From contig NC_134705.1 in NCBI RefSeq assembly GCF_043290135.1, positions 102,139,239-102,203,238 on the forward strand: a stretch of DNA of 64,000 bases, read 5' to 3'. Every line of letters starts with the position of its first letter. Position 1 is the stretch's first letter. Under the pieces are notes generated by a model that saw only the letters and a list, made by a program, of their open reading frames with translations, had not been told where the DNA came from and did not search any database. Origin of the DNA: Rhipicephalus microplus. Its lineage: Eukaryota; Arthropoda; Arachnida; Ixodida; Ixodidae. The position numbers were made by a program, and so were the translations under genes. Below are positions 53,540-64,000 of this stretch, piece after piece.

Positions 53540-54779
53540 CTCGGCCATGACTGCGAGCGCGCGCTACGGCTAACAGTTTTTCTGGCAGGTGGGGGTGGTG
53601 CATCGTAAAGGACGTTTGGTCTTTGCTTCAATATTTTCCGCTGGTAGATCTAGCGGTCAACATTGACTGCGTCACGGTGGTGAGGATTGGGATCGAGCTC
53701 AGTGTGAAGTTGCATAGAAAGCTGTCAGGGAATCCTCTCGTGGACAGAATTGACAGTTTTGTGGTACTTGACATCTTCGGTCATAAGTGACTTCGTATGG
53801 AATTTCGGTGACGCTTTTGGGGGGCGACACTGACTGCCTCATTTTAGACACTGGCCCATTTCGAAATGTTGACGCTTGTCTGGTCGCCAGTCTGAAGACT
53901 GGGAAACATGCTTAACGGTTGTGTGTCGCACATTTTGGCATAGAGCGTACTTCACATGGCGAGTTGAGCTGCCCCTCGGTACCCTGCGAAGCATATGTGT
54001 CGCTGAGCAGGCTATTCACCGAGATAAGTTACGAGGCAGCTCATAACTTTGGAGCCTTCTCGGTGTACAGCTTCTAGAGGTAGTCGATCTTGTGGCTGCT
54101 GTTGAAGCTTCGCATGCGCGTGACGCGTCCCAGTAGGAAGCTGTCTCACCAGCAGGAGAGTTCATCTGCGAAGACCCGTTTAGGGCAACAAAAACCTCCG
54201 TCTGGTCACGCATCTGGGCCTACACATTTGGTTGGTTTGGACTCATCTTGTCAGCATTATCCAGAAGGCCTGCTTAGGGAACTGGTAGATCGTGTTGCTC
54301 GTTGGTCGTGCTGCTCACTACCGTGGTTTAGTAGGGTTCGGGAGTTTGTAGTTAGTCAGGCACTTCTGGATTGAGGGCTCTCATTCGCTTAGACGATGAC
54401 GAGCTTGAAAACAACATCTCCAACAGAGGAAGATCTGGTGGCAATATTATCAGCTCGAATACCGGCGCAGAGTCGGGGACCTGTAAAAGAGGACTATTGC
54501 CACTTCTGTCAGTGCCATAAGCAGGAAAGTTCATGATGTTCTCCATTGATGAGCGACGACTAACCCATGCTGCCTCGAGACGGTGCCCCTCTAGAGCCCC
54601 ATCGTCGCCAAAAGTCTCGGATTCGCTGGCAGCACCAGAAGACAGGCCTAAAGAAGCTATGAGCTTGAAGCTCCACTCTGTTCAAGACAGCTGTTTCACG
54701 CCTTCATATCGGCGCCACACCGCAGCAGGCTTTCTACAGCCGCGGCCCATTTCTGTCATTCCTCCGAAGCTTCGTGAGC

Positions 54780-55345
54780 TCCAGTAGCATTGATGATCGT
54801 TATTAAATCTTCCGCGTGGTCGTAAAAGTCATTGAACTTTAGTACTGTGCATGTAGCTTGCTATGAAGGGATCACAGGTGAAAATGCACAAAGTGCCAGC
54901 GGGAAGCTGCCCAGCTGGTCGTCAAGCAGCCAGAGGCTATCGCGGAGCTCTCTACGTTGCTCATGCGAGCTGGCCTCCAGGTCGTATGAGGCAGTCAAGT
55001 AGAGCATGGCGTCGGTGGCGCTTAATTCCGACAACATGGTAGGAAATATGGCAGAGCTCGACGCTTTCAAAGCTTGACCGCACCACGGAGTCCCATGATT
55101 GTATGCCGCAGGTGCACGGCACTGTCTTAAGACCCGCTTGATTAGGTGGTTGTGCTCAACGGTAGCGGGTAGTTCATCATAGGGAGCTTGATGAGAACCA
55201 CTCGTATGTGTCGAGGTTTTCGCCACGGTAAATGTGAGCAGGATCTCCGGTGAACAGGAAGGTGGTGGCTCTCTTGGTGGTGGCCTTGGTTGCTCACTTG
55301 AATGAAAAACTTTAGGCATGAGAACCATGCCACAGGAAGCGTATG
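54780..55345 (-). pseudogene. D-prime Gag fragment
   Basis: Reads SYDLEASSHEQRRELRDSL and LLDDQLGSFPLALCAFSPV on the minus strand, matching SYDLEASTPEQRLELRSSL of element D. The upstream half (55100-55345) has Pro-rich PPPREPPPSCSPE. The continuation after a stop near 54861 is weak. Non-functional remnant. Confidence 0.6.
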
Positions 55346-55389
55346 TGATGTTTCCATACGACAAGACCTCTCACCGCAGTCATCACCAC

Positions 55390-55529
55390 GATCGGGAAAT
55401 CCGCGAATCGTACCTCATCTACAAATTCAACACCATGTCATCAGGCATAAACGAAAGTACAGGCACGCTTTCTGGTGTGCCCACCAGGCATTATCAACCT
55501 TTACCCATTGCCCGCAGCGTGGTAGGTTA
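55390..55529 (+). pseudogene. PLE-2 GIY-YIG endonuclease, C-terminal end
   Basis: The frame reads DREIRESYLIYKFNTMSSG and INESTGTLSG, matching RERKHQESYFIYKFNTIKYG of PLE-3. ESYFIYKF(N/K)T is the last conserved block of the GIY-YIG domain in Penelope-like RTs; its Glu is a catalytic residue in the family. Only this end survives. A stop follows at about 55528. Confidence 0.7.
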
Positions 55530-56034
55530 AGCTTGTTGGATACCGTCTCTAATGCTACTGTTATTGTGTATATTTGTGTATCTAATGTTCACAGTCACTT
55601 GAGTTCATTAATCGCCACCGCTATCACGAATGTGGATGCAAGACTGTATTTGAACGCGCACGCGCAATAAAAGCATAAACTACTCATCTTATTCATATCA
55701 CAATGACTGAGCTTAGTGTATGACGCGCATTCTGACTGTAATATCACGCGGTTTTTTGATGTTTGATATCCATGCTTTCATTGTTGTTTTATCATTATCT
55801 ATCTCCGGTGCTTACAGAGTTATTCTGTGTGCACGAAGAAGTGATTTCTGTTCTTTGGTGCTCTACATTTTTATATATGTTTTTATATATTTATTTATGT
55901 TTTTGCATGATAGCTAACTGTACCGTCATGAACAATTCACGCTATGAATTGTCTAATTGCTGATATACGTCGCCGATCTTTATTATCCCATGTGAATTAT
56001 ATTTATAAGCAAGCGCCTTGACATGTACTTGTTA

Positions 56035-56075
56035 CTTTGACAAAGGCTGGTCCGCCAGCCGAAACGTCAGTCAGA
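56035..56075 (+). ncRNA. hammerhead-ribozyme-like motif of PLE-2
   Basis: TTTGACAAAGGCTGGTCCG, then CCAGCCGAAACGTCAG: a 6-bp stem GGCTGG/CCAGCC with a 4-base loop, preceded by a TGA-containing box and followed by GAAAC. This resembles the short hammerhead motifs reported in Penelope-like elements. The first box departs from CUGANGA, so activity is uncertain. Confidence 0.5.
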
Positions 56076-56116
56076 ATATACTGTGCAAAACCAACGTGCG
56101 TCATACTCTCTAATCT

Positions 56117-56349
<233 letters not shown>

Positions 56350-56388
56350 ATGGCCCCACGGAGAAAAAAAAGGAGCTATCCTGGCGAC

Positions 56389-59300
56389 TTATTCCTGTGC
56401 TGGCGGCGTTGAACCGTGGTACTGCTTGAGCCTCTGGACGTGTACAACCTCGCGGTTGCGACGTCGCAAGTCTGTTGGTGGCGTAAGAGGCTCAATGAGG
56501 TAGTTTACTGGCGAAGCTTGTTCGAGAATACGATATGGCCTATCGTACTTAGGCAGAAGTTTGGAAGAGAGCCCAGGTGTGCGATGCGGCACTGACAGAC
56601 ATACAAGAGCACCCAGAAGAAAAACGGGAGTTGAGGTCCTGGCATCATGAATTGCTTTTTGCCTGTTTTGGTCATCGCAGGTAAAGCGACGAGCTAACTG
56701 GCAGCATTATTCTGCGTTTCTGGCGGCGTCCAAGATCGGTAGGCACTTGGACGCGTCCGGTAGATAGGGCAGAATGGTGTCAATGGTGTGGGAGGGGTGA
56801 CGGCCGTAGAGGAGGTAAAAAGGGGAGAAGCCTGTTGTCGCCTGCGTTGCCGTATTATAGGCATGTGTAATAAATGGGAGGACTAAGTCCCAGTTAGAGT
56901 GGTCAGGCGTCACATACATAGATAGCATGTCACCGAGAGTACGTTTAAAGCACTCGGTAGCCCCATTAGTTTGAGGGTGGTAAGCGCTACATGTGCGGTG
57001 TACAATAGCACACTTAGCGAGCTATTTTTCAATGACCTCAGACAAGAAGGCGCGGCCGCGGTCACTGAGAAGTTCTTGAGGGCCTCCATGACGCAACACA
57101 AAATGACGCAGTAGGAAAGTGGCAACCTCCTGTGCTGTAGCCGTTTGAAGAGCAGCGGTCTCAGCATAGCGCGTTAGGTGGTGGATAGCAACTATTATTT
57201 ACCTGTTGCCAGTCGGAGTCAATGGAAGTGGCCCATAAATATCTATTCGAACCCGTTCCAAGGGTCGGGAAGGGCATGGTAAAGGCTGCAGTTCACCGGC
57301 GGAGGCGTGCGGTGGAGATTTTTGGCGCTGACATTCGGCACAAGAGCGAACGAAGTTGCGGACGAAGGTATACATACCACGCCAGTAGAAGCGATGCCGA
57401 AGCCTTTCGTAGGTCTTGAAGACTCCTGCGTGGCCACATTGTGGGTCAGCGTGGAAAGAGGAACAAATCTGTGACCTCAGGGTTCGTGGAACGACGAGCA
57501 GCCACTTGCGTCCCTCTGGTGCGTAGTTGCGTCGATAGAGAGGCGTGTCACGTATCGAGAAGTGTGGAACTTGGCGCCGGATCGTTCGCGTCTTTGGGAG
57601 TTCAGAAGTGTCGGAGAGATGATTGAGGAGAGACGCAGTCCACGGGTCATTGCGTTGTTCGATAGCAATGGTGTCAAAGTCAAGCGATGACAATGTGGAA
57701 TCGCAGGTGGAGTCAGCTGTGGCATTCTGGGACAGGGGGGAAGGGCGTCGGCGTCAGCATGCTTCCGTCCTGACCGATAAATCACGCGTATGTCGTAATC
57801 TTGAATTTTCAACGCCCAGCGAGCGAGGCGGCCAGATGGGTCTTTTAACGTCGAAAGCCAGCACAGCGCGTGGTGGCCGGTCACGACGTCAAAAGAACGA
57901 CCATATAGATATGGGCGAAACTTTCCAAGGGCCCACAAAATGGCCAGGCACTCCTTTTCTGTGACGCTGTAGTTGCTCTCAGCCTTGATAAGTGTGCGAC
58001 TAGCGTATGCCACGACGTATTCCTGATGCTCCGGTTTACGCTGTGCGAGCACAGCAGCCAGGCCTACACCACTGGCGTCGGTGTGGATTTCAGTTGGAGC
58101 TTCAGGATCGAAATGGCGTAGAATGGGTGGCGTCGTGAGAAGCCATCGCAAGGTGTTTAAAGCCTCGTCACAGGCAGAGGACCACAATAAGAGGTCTTTA
58201 CAGTTGCTGAGAAGTTGCGTGAGAGGTGATATAATAGACGTGGTGTTTCGGACGAATCGCCGGAAATGCGAACACAAGCCGATGAAACTTCGAAGTTCTT
58301 TGATGGTGGCAGGTTTAGGAAGCGCCGTAACAGCTCGCAATTTCTCGGGATCCGGGAGGATGCCTTCCTTGGAAACAACATGACCCAAAATGTTCAGTTG
58401 ACGCATGGCAAATCGACATTTTTTGAGGTTTAATTGCAAAACGGCGTTAGTTAAGCAAGTAAGGACGTGCTGAAGGCGACGTAAGTGTGTGTCAAAGTTA
58501 GGGGCGGAGACCACGATATAATTGAAGTAACACAAGCATATCTTCCATTTTAGTTCACGCAAGATGTTGTCCATCATTCGTTCGAACGTTGCAGGTGCAT
58601 TGTAAAGTTTGAAGGGCATGACGGTGAATTCATATAAGCCGTCTGGCGTGACAAAAGCGATTTTGGGGCGATCGGCCTCCGCCATAGGCACCTGCCAGTA
58701 GCCTGACCGCAAGTCTAACGAGGAAAAAAACTCGGTACCCTGTAAACTGTCCAAAGCATCGTCAATGCGCAGTAGTGGATAGACATCTTTCAGCGTGATC
58801 TTGTTCAATCACCGGAAATCGACACAGAAACGAATAGAACCGTCTTTTTTTTTGACGAGGACCACCGGAGACGCCCATGGGCTCTACGAAGGTCGAATGA
58901 CGCCTCTGCGAAGCATGTCGTCTACTTGGTCAGCAATGACGCGGCGTTTTGTAGCGGACACGCGATATGGTCGTTGTCGCAGCGGTGAGTGGGACCCAGT
59001 GTCGATGTGGTGTTCTACTGCTAAGGCACGACCAAGAGATGTTTGTTCAACGTCGAAAGAATGGCGGTAGCTCTCAAGAATGGTGAGGAGTTGTGAACGC
59101 TGCGAAGATGTCAAATCTGCAGCGATGAATGGTTGAAATATGTTTGCCGACGTTGAGTCAGGCGCTGAGACGACAACCAGTTCACAGACGGAGGTAGAAG
59201 GCGCCTCATCGGGGACGGTTATAATTCTGGAAGAACTGATTCTCTCGACATGGCCAAGGCACTCGTGACAAAGTAGGGATAAAGACGACGACTCATGATT

Positions 59301-59927
59301 ATAAATTGGCATTGTGGTTGAGCCTTCCACAAGATCGAGAGCAGCAAAAGGCAGGGGGAGGGCTCTTTGGGCGACGTATATTGGAGATGGTGTGAAGAAG
59401 ACCGTGCCGTGGCGCTACATGAAACTGGCACGAACGCAAACGAGCATGGAAGAATGTAGGTGTCATCGCTAACGACAAGTTTGGCGGCAGACTGGGCGTC
59501 GACGGACGCTTGGTCATCCAGTGAGCAAAATTCAACCTCAGCCCTAGCACAGTCGATTACGGCGTTATGACGCGACAAAAAGTCTCATCCCAAGATAATA
59601 TTATGGGAGCACGATGAAAGAACCACGAACTCTATCGTATACAGAACGTCCTGAATTGTCACGCGGGCTCTACATACGGCGCTCGGTTGAACAGGTTGAG
59701 CACTGGCTGTGCGAAGCGATAATCCGGAGAAAGGCGTCGTAACCTTATGAATTGAGCGGCAAAATCCAGCATCTATAACAGAAACAGCTGCACCGGTATC
59801 TACAAGAGCGACAGTAGGGATATTTGTCGACGAACACGTCAATAACTTTGCTAGGTGACAAATGAGGACTTGGGCAAACCGAAACTTGCGCAGTTCTTGC
59901 CCCAGGAACTGCGTCGTCTAGTTTTCC
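56389..59927 (-). pseudogene. element G Pol, broken
   Basis: Protease at 59585-59842 ([15 protein letters not shown]), followed by a decayed spacer. RT starts near 58980 ([20 protein letters not shown]) and continues at 57477-58808 ([17 protein letters not shown]), but the active site reads CYFNYIVVS instead of CYLDD. RNase H is well kept ([27 protein letters not shown]). Integrase: finger [19 protein letters not shown] with CAECQRQK (57199-57693), core GPLPLTPTGNR and later pieces 56707-57167, C-terminus GLSSKLLPKYDRPYRIL (56389-56592). About six breaks. The junction to gag is GGAAAAC at 59921-59927. Confidence 0.88.
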
Positions 59928-61114
59928 TCCTCGTTAGGCGCGGGCCGTCGACGCATAGGAGAAGGCGAGCGGCGGCGTGGAGAGGGCGAGCGAAGACGTC
60001 CCGGCCGAGGGCTGTGGTTGTCCTGGTAGCGGACTGGCATTGGAGTGGAGGAACCGTATCGCGAGTTGGAGTGAAGCGGGAAGAAAGGCTCACGGCGGCT
60101 TTCATTGGTGATATGCGTCCGGCGGCGGCAATACCTTGCGACGTGTCCGGGGTATCGACAAGCGTAACATATCGGGCGATTGTCGAGGGTGCGCCACGGG
60201 TTGGCGGTGTTAGTGCTGGTCTAGTGAACTGGAGCTGGGGAATAGCTCGCGCAAGGCTGAAACGGAGGCGTAGGCGCCTTGCGAGTTGACATGGCTGCAG
60301 CCGCGGTGTAGGTGAGAGAAGCAGCCACAAGATTAGGCTCGCAAGCAGCTGGTAAGGCCTCGGCGACCTCTCCTTGAATGACGCCACGTAGAGACGTTGG
60401 TAAAGTTGTGGTAGGTTCTGGTGTGAAAGGCACCAAGGAAAGCTGTCGTGCAACTTCTTCGCGGACAAATGCTTTTATTTCGGCTTTTAGTGACGCTTGG
60501 TCATGACCACTGATCACACTAGACAGCGATGCGAAATCGTGCGCTGGAGGACGTCTTGTCAGAGCTCGCTGCTTCCGCAATTCATCGTAGCTTTGGCAGA
60601 GGCTAATTACGTCGTTAACAGTGGTCGGGCTTTTCGCCAAGAGCATTTGAAAAGCGTCGTCGTCAATCCCTTTGAGGATGTGCTTACATTTTTCAGCTTC
60701 CGTCATTGCGGCGTTCACGCGTCTGCACAAATGGACGACGTCTTCTATGTAACTTGTGGAGGTTTCACCCGTTTCTTGCGCGCGTGTGCGTAAACGTTGC
60801 TCGGCACGAAGTTTTCGGACGGCAGGTCGATCGAAAACTGCTACAATCGACGTTTTAAATTGCGGCCACGTTCGGACGTCTGCCTCGTGGTTTCTAAGCC
60901 AAAGGCTGGCTACACCCGCGAAGTAGAACGACACGCGTGTCAACTTGTCCGCGTCCGTCCATCTGTTTAAAGCGCTCACCCGTTCGAAAGTCGAGAGCCA
61001 ATCTTCAATGTCATTGTCATCTGTTCCACTGAAGTTTGGAGGCTCCCGCTGAGGAACACTGCGTGGACAGGTGACCGGAAGAGATGGAAGCATCTGCTGA
61101 TCGGTGTCCGGCAT
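59918..61114 (-). pseudogene. element G Gag, broken at its C-terminal part
   Basis: First ATG at 61112-61114 (MPDTDQQMLPSLP). The frame is also open upstream and encodes ILELRSRRLPSA before this ATG. Capsid region: NFSGTDDNDIEDWLSTFERV, VSFYFAGVASLWLRNHE, CKHILKGIDDDAFQMLL. After a break near 60221 the rest is in another frame and includes the remains of a zinc knuckle around 60130-60170. Gag ends GAA AAC TAG at 59918-59920. Very similar in layout to gypsy-1 Gag. Confidence 0.86.
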
Positions 61115-61197
61115 AGCAGAAGGTAGCCGTCGAGAACGGAGTTCCAGGATGGTAGCGGGAAGGTGTAAGGGACGGTACCCGGCCCGGTTCCACCAAT

Positions 61198-61337
61198 TAT
61201 AAAGGAGATTTATTAAGAAGAAAAGTTGTGCTTGGAAGGCTTGGAAGGCGATGCACCAGCCGCAATTTCTGAGCTCGAGCTGCTCCTGCACGCTCGATGC
61301 TGCTGCCTCTGCGCCGGAGTACTTCCTCTTCTTTACA
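61198..61337 (-). repeat. element G 5' LTR
   Basis: 140 bp, TATAAAGGAG to TTCTTTACA. Differs from the other LTR by a few substitutions and short indels (an extra CTTGGAAGG-type unit). Confidence 0.9.

Positions 61338-61338
<1 letters not shown>

Positions 61339-61416
<78 letters not shown>
61339..61416. repeat. (TA)n microsatellite between element G and PLE-3
   Basis: About 39 TA units. Confidence 0.95.
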
Positions 61417-61421
<5 letters not shown>

Positions 61422-61450
61422 GAATAACTTCGGTTGCCGCGAGGTTATAA

Positions 61451-61655
61451 ATATGAAAGTAGATGCGCTTTTACATAACAACTGTTTATTGTGCCGACGT
61501 TTCGACGGGCACCCCGTCTTTTTCAAGGCACAATAATATTTACACATGTTCCGTGTCTTCTTATAGCCTATCGAGACAGGAGAGAAGGGGTCAAAAGAAA
61601 AGTAAAAAGAAAAGAGAGAGAGGAAAAAAAGAAAAAACAGCGAAACGGGAGCCAG
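61451..61655 (-). repeat. PLE-3 inverted terminal segment
   Basis: Reverse complement of 62675-62872 with scattered differences; includes GAAAGTAGATGCGC, GTGCCGACGTTTCGACGGG (hammerhead-like, 61491-61530) and a purine-rich AAAAGAAAAG tract. Opposite orientation to the endonuclease remnant. Confidence 0.82.
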
Positions 61656-61666
61656 ACAGACACTCC

Positions 61667-61931
61667 GTTTAGAATTAGATTAAACAACCATCAGGCACAT
61701 GTACGATCTCTGCCAGGCCTTCCACTTTCAAAACACTGCACATTAAAAGACCACAGCTTTGGTGACATCAGGGTTACACTACTAGAAAACAACTTTCGAA
61801 CAATCAGAGAACGGAAACATCAGGAATCTTATTTTATCTACAAATTTAACACGATAAAATACGGAATAAATGAACACCCAGGCACTCTGTCAGCGTTACG
61901 ACCGCTACAAGACGCAAACGCTTCTCTCTAA
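61667..61931 (+). pseudogene. PLE-3 GIY-YIG endonuclease, C-terminal half
   Basis: Open for 88 codons: RIRLNNHQAHVRSLPGLPLS, KDHSFGDIRVTLLENNFR, then RERKHQESYFIYKFNTIKYG and a TAA. The conserved Arg/His block and the Glu in ESYFIYKFNT fit the C-terminal part of the GIY-YIG nuclease fused to Penelope-like RTs. The RT and the GIY-YIG core itself are missing through 5' truncation. In an intact element it would nick the target DNA. Confidence 0.8.
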
Positions 61932-62045
61932 TTAGTCCGGTTTCATTACGACAATAATATTACCCGCTAACAAATCTTTTATCCTATGCATCTGACAGCA
62001 AAGAAATGATTTGCCTGATCAAGCACAGCCGGAACGCACAGATAA

Positions 62046-62330
62046 GTGGTCTCGGAAGTCGTACGGTCTCCCCCCCCCTTTTTTTCTTTTCCTTTTTTTT
62101 CTCCTTTAAGTTTTAACGCACATTCTGTTCCTTCACTGACAAGGAGCTGACAGCTAGGTGGTTTCGTTAACTTTTTCATACATGCGCGCATGTCTTCCCA
62201 GTGAGCCACACCTATGTGGTGACTATCCCGGAGGTCGTACAGTCTCCCCCCCTCCCGTTCTTTTTTTCTTTTTTTCTTCTTTAATTTTTAACGCACATTC
62301 TGTTCCTTTACTGACAAGGAGACATTGCAT
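62046..62330. repeat. tandem duplication, period about 171 bp, in PLE-3 3' region
   Basis: Blocks GTCGTACGGTCTCCCCCC and GTCGTACAGTCTCCCCCC, then T-rich runs, then AACGCACATTCTGTTCCTT and ACTGACAAGGAG occur twice in the same order. Confidence 0.8.
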
Positions 62331-62798
62331 ATAAAGAATATCGATGGCGGCGCCTCAATCACCAGATTTTTCATTCCTCCCGACGGCACCAGCACGCACT
62401 CGAAGCGAAGCGCTTAAGCTCTCCCCATTAACTTGTCTTAAACTTCAAAGAGGAACGAGCCGCCAGCGGACTACACGGAAAAGTGAAATACAAGAACGGT
62501 GGCACACTGCCGACTTGGAGAAGAGTGGGTGCGGGGGACGTATTGTTGACAATGATGACATTGCTCATCTACTTCTGCCCTACTCTGTTGAGATGCTGCC
62601 CTTTTCTAATTACGCCGTGTCGGTCTTGCTTCTTCTCCAAGATTTTGTATATTTTATTTAATGTTTCTCCTCCCGTTTCGCTGTTTCTTCTTTTTTTTTC
62701 TCTCTCTCTCTTTTCTTTTTTTTACTTTTCTTTTGACCCCTTCCCTCCTGTCTCGACAGGCTATAAAAAGACACGGAACATGTGTAAATATTATTATG

Positions 62799-62835
62799 CC
62801 TTGACAAAGACGGGGTTCCCGTCGAAATGTCGGCA
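62799..62835 (+). ncRNA. hammerhead-ribozyme-like motif of PLE-3
   Basis: CCTTGACAAAGACGGG, GTTC, CCCGTCGAAATGTCGGC: stem GACGGG/CCCGTC, then GAAA. Same layout as 56035-56075 and as the inverted copy at 61491-61530. Confidence 0.5.
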
Positions 62836-62868
62836 CAATAAACAGTTGTTATGCGAAAGCGCATCTAC

Positions 62869-62872
<4 letters not shown>

Positions 62873-62925
<53 letters not shown>
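62873..62925. repeat. (AT)n(TG)n microsatellite between PLE-3 and element H
   Basis: About 17 AT units then about 10 TG units, abutting the TGTGAC end of an LTR. Confidence 0.95.
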
Positions 62926-62929
<4 letters not shown>

Positions 62930-63039
62930 ACGCATTAACAAGGCGATTCTAGGAGAAGCCGACGAAGAGGAAGTGCGCGTGCATTAGAATAAACGCATGG
63001 CATCTGGACCACGACGTGTCTCTGTTTTGTAGTGTCACA
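62926..63039 (+). repeat. element H candidate 5' LTR
   Basis: Starts TGTGACGCAT and ends AGTGTCACA (matching inverted ends TGTGAC/GTCACA), with AATAAA at about 62988. Short like the other LTRs here. No second copy in the window to confirm it, and no TGG-type PBS follows directly. Confidence 0.5.
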
Positions 63040-63071
63040 CAAGTCGAAAGGAACGACCTCATCAACGTGCC

Positions 63072-63677
63072 ATGGCTAAGCTAAAGCCTCCGCTCTACAT
63101 ATAGAAGTTCAAGGGAACACCAGGAGACGTCCTCATCGACAAGTGGCTTCTTCTTTTTGACATGAAGGCAGCCGAGGCGTCATGGATTCACCGCGATCAG
63201 GTCAGTCACTTTAACGAATACATTGAAGGGGAAACGTTCAAGTGGTACCTGACATAGATTTTCGGCAACGGCGAGACAACTTGGGACAATATCAAGCGTG
63301 ACATGCAAGCCCGCTTTGCTACGACTGACGAAGATGCCTTCCGTCTCTTCATTCACTGCTGACTTAAAGGAGGGCAGACCATCAAGGACTACTACGACGA
63401 GAAAAAGCGACTGGGTTCTTTGGCTGACCTGAAAGAGTGCCACATCATTTCTGGACTGACTGATGGTGTTCCTCCTGATGTGGAACTGGCGCTCGCCGGA
63501 CTGTCTTTCAACTCGTCATTAGAGTGGCTCACCGCTGCTCAACGGGTCGAGACATCTTTAAAATGGGTGAGAGGAGTTTCCTTTACTCGTAACGCTAGTA
63601 TCGTATCAAGAGCTCCACGTCTCTTCAGCAGACCGCAGCAATCGACAATAACTCCTCAACCGCGTGCCCCGCTAAAC
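63072..63677 (+). pseudogene. element H Gag, decayed
   Basis: From ATG 63072 the plus strand reads MAKLKPPLYI, stop, KFKGTPGDVLIDKWLLLFDM, YIEGETFKWYLT, stop, TTWDNIKRDMQARFATTDED, stop, and YYDEKKRLGSLADLKECHII with SGLTDGVPPDVELALAG. The pattern (a W-L-L helix, T-x-x-x-I/M-x-x-x-M-x-x-R-F, then a block ending in L-x-D-G-V-P) is that of retrotransposon Gag capsid domains. Three in-frame stops. It ends at a TAA near 63678; a zinc-knuckle-like remnant (HWHNECPR) lies just after. Confidence 0.72.
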
Positions 63678-63801
63678 TAATGTAGATGCTGCTAAGCTGC
63701 TGGTTTCCCACGACAGTTTCACTGGCACAACGAATGTCCGCGCCGTGGCAATGTGTCCGGTATTGATACTGAATGGGGAAAAGAGGAGGGCGACCCAAAG
63801 T

Positions 63802-64000
63802 TTTATTAATACACTTCAGTGCTCTCATCAACGGAAACCCAGTAAATGCAATTCTCGATACAGGAGCAACAATTACTTGTATCAGCGAGGCTGTGTACAA
63901 ACAGCTAAAACTTCAGTTGATGAGAGACTCCAGCATCATGATCCAGCAAGTTGCATCAAGCATTCGAACTTTGGGTCGCGTAAACATTCAGTTACAAATT
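63802..64000 (+). pseudogene. element H protease, partial
   Basis: An open frame to the window edge: SALINGNPVNAILDTGATIT, ISEAVYKQLKLQL, SSIRTLGRVNIQLQ. LDTGA is the catalytic box of retroviral-type aspartic protease, which would process Gag-Pol. No break is visible in this part, but the upstream gag is dead, so the copy is listed as a pseudogene. Confidence 0.75.

Larger units (their letters stand above)
53408..55345 (-). mobile_element. element D-prime: family D copy, 5' truncated
   Basis: An LTR at 53408-53539 (TGTGTGGAATATGAG to GTCTTGATA) resembles that of element D, and the following CTCGGCCATGACTGCGAGCG matches D exactly in its first 15 bases. The interior is heavily decayed. Gag helices are visible at 54861-55100. 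No second LTR; similarity ends where Penelope-like sequence begins. Confidence 0.65.
61451..62872 (+). mobile_element. Penelope-like element (PLE-3), 5' truncated, with inverted terminal copy
   Basis: A plus-strand Penelope-like element keeping only the last part of the endonuclease (61667-61931) and about 900 bp of 3' sequence. Its 3' terminal segment (62675-62872) recurs inverted at 61451-61655 upstream of the coding remnant, a layout known for Penelope elements. Both copies carry the hammerhead-like motif. It ends at (TA)n(TG)n. Confidence 0.75.
62926..64000 (+). mobile_element. element H: Ty3/gypsy-type element, 5' part, runs off the window
   Basis: A plus-strand element with a candidate 114-bp LTR, a decayed gag and the start of protease. 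It is the only LTR element in the window clearly on the plus strand. The rest of pol and the 3' LTR lie beyond 64000. Confidence 0.7.

Overview
The window looks like repeat-dense, gene-poor DNA from an arachnid, most likely a hard tick. The basis is my recognition of tick-type SINE, LINE, Penelope and Ty3/gypsy sequences; no database search was run. I find no confident host gene. Almost everything that can be interpreted is a transposable element, and eight of the nine Ty3/gypsy-type LTR elements lie on the minus strand.

Left edge (1-3709): mostly unassigned. It holds one near-perfect foldback (1892-1992) and one decayed coding-like segment (2613-3086, minus).

Main nest (about 3710-29490): several layers of elements inserted into one another, readable from reading frames that stop at one junction and resume at the next, and from target-site duplications. 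The oldest layer is a decayed Ty3/gypsy element (gypsy-C, minus) with integrase encoded before reverse transcriptase. It was split by a SINE (TSD GGACCATGGG), by an internally deleted gypsy (gypsy-2, TSD CGCA) and by a plus-strand RNase H-bearing LINE (LINE-B). LINE-B carries a roughly 2-kb insertion of unknown class (TSD ACACTC) and a minus-strand full-length LINE (LINE-A, TSD CGCAGCGTTG). LINE-A in turn carries an intact gypsy (gypsy-1, TSD CATG) with two identical 147-bp LTRs and open gag and pol frames.

Middle (29491-37450): unassigned DNA with three tRNA-derived SINE insertions, one further tRNA-like SINE, and fragments of a gag-only LTR family (family D) and an RTE element.

Right half (37451-64000): a chain of LTR elements (D, E, F, D-prime, G, H) and two 5'-truncated Penelope-like elements, nearly all bounded by (TA)n microsatellites. 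Element D has LTRs and gag but no visible pol, and is interrupted by an apparently intact 979-codon RTE retrotransposon with a 12-bp TSD. E, F and G are decayed gag-pol elements. H runs off the right edge.

Shared design: the gypsy elements have very short LTRs (114-160 bp). In gypsy-1, gypsy-2, E, F and G, gag and pol meet at a conserved (G/A)GAAAAC site at or next to the gag stop codon, which suggests -1 frameshifting. The autonomous candidates are gypsy-1 and the RTE; D and the SINEs would depend on enzymes supplied in trans.
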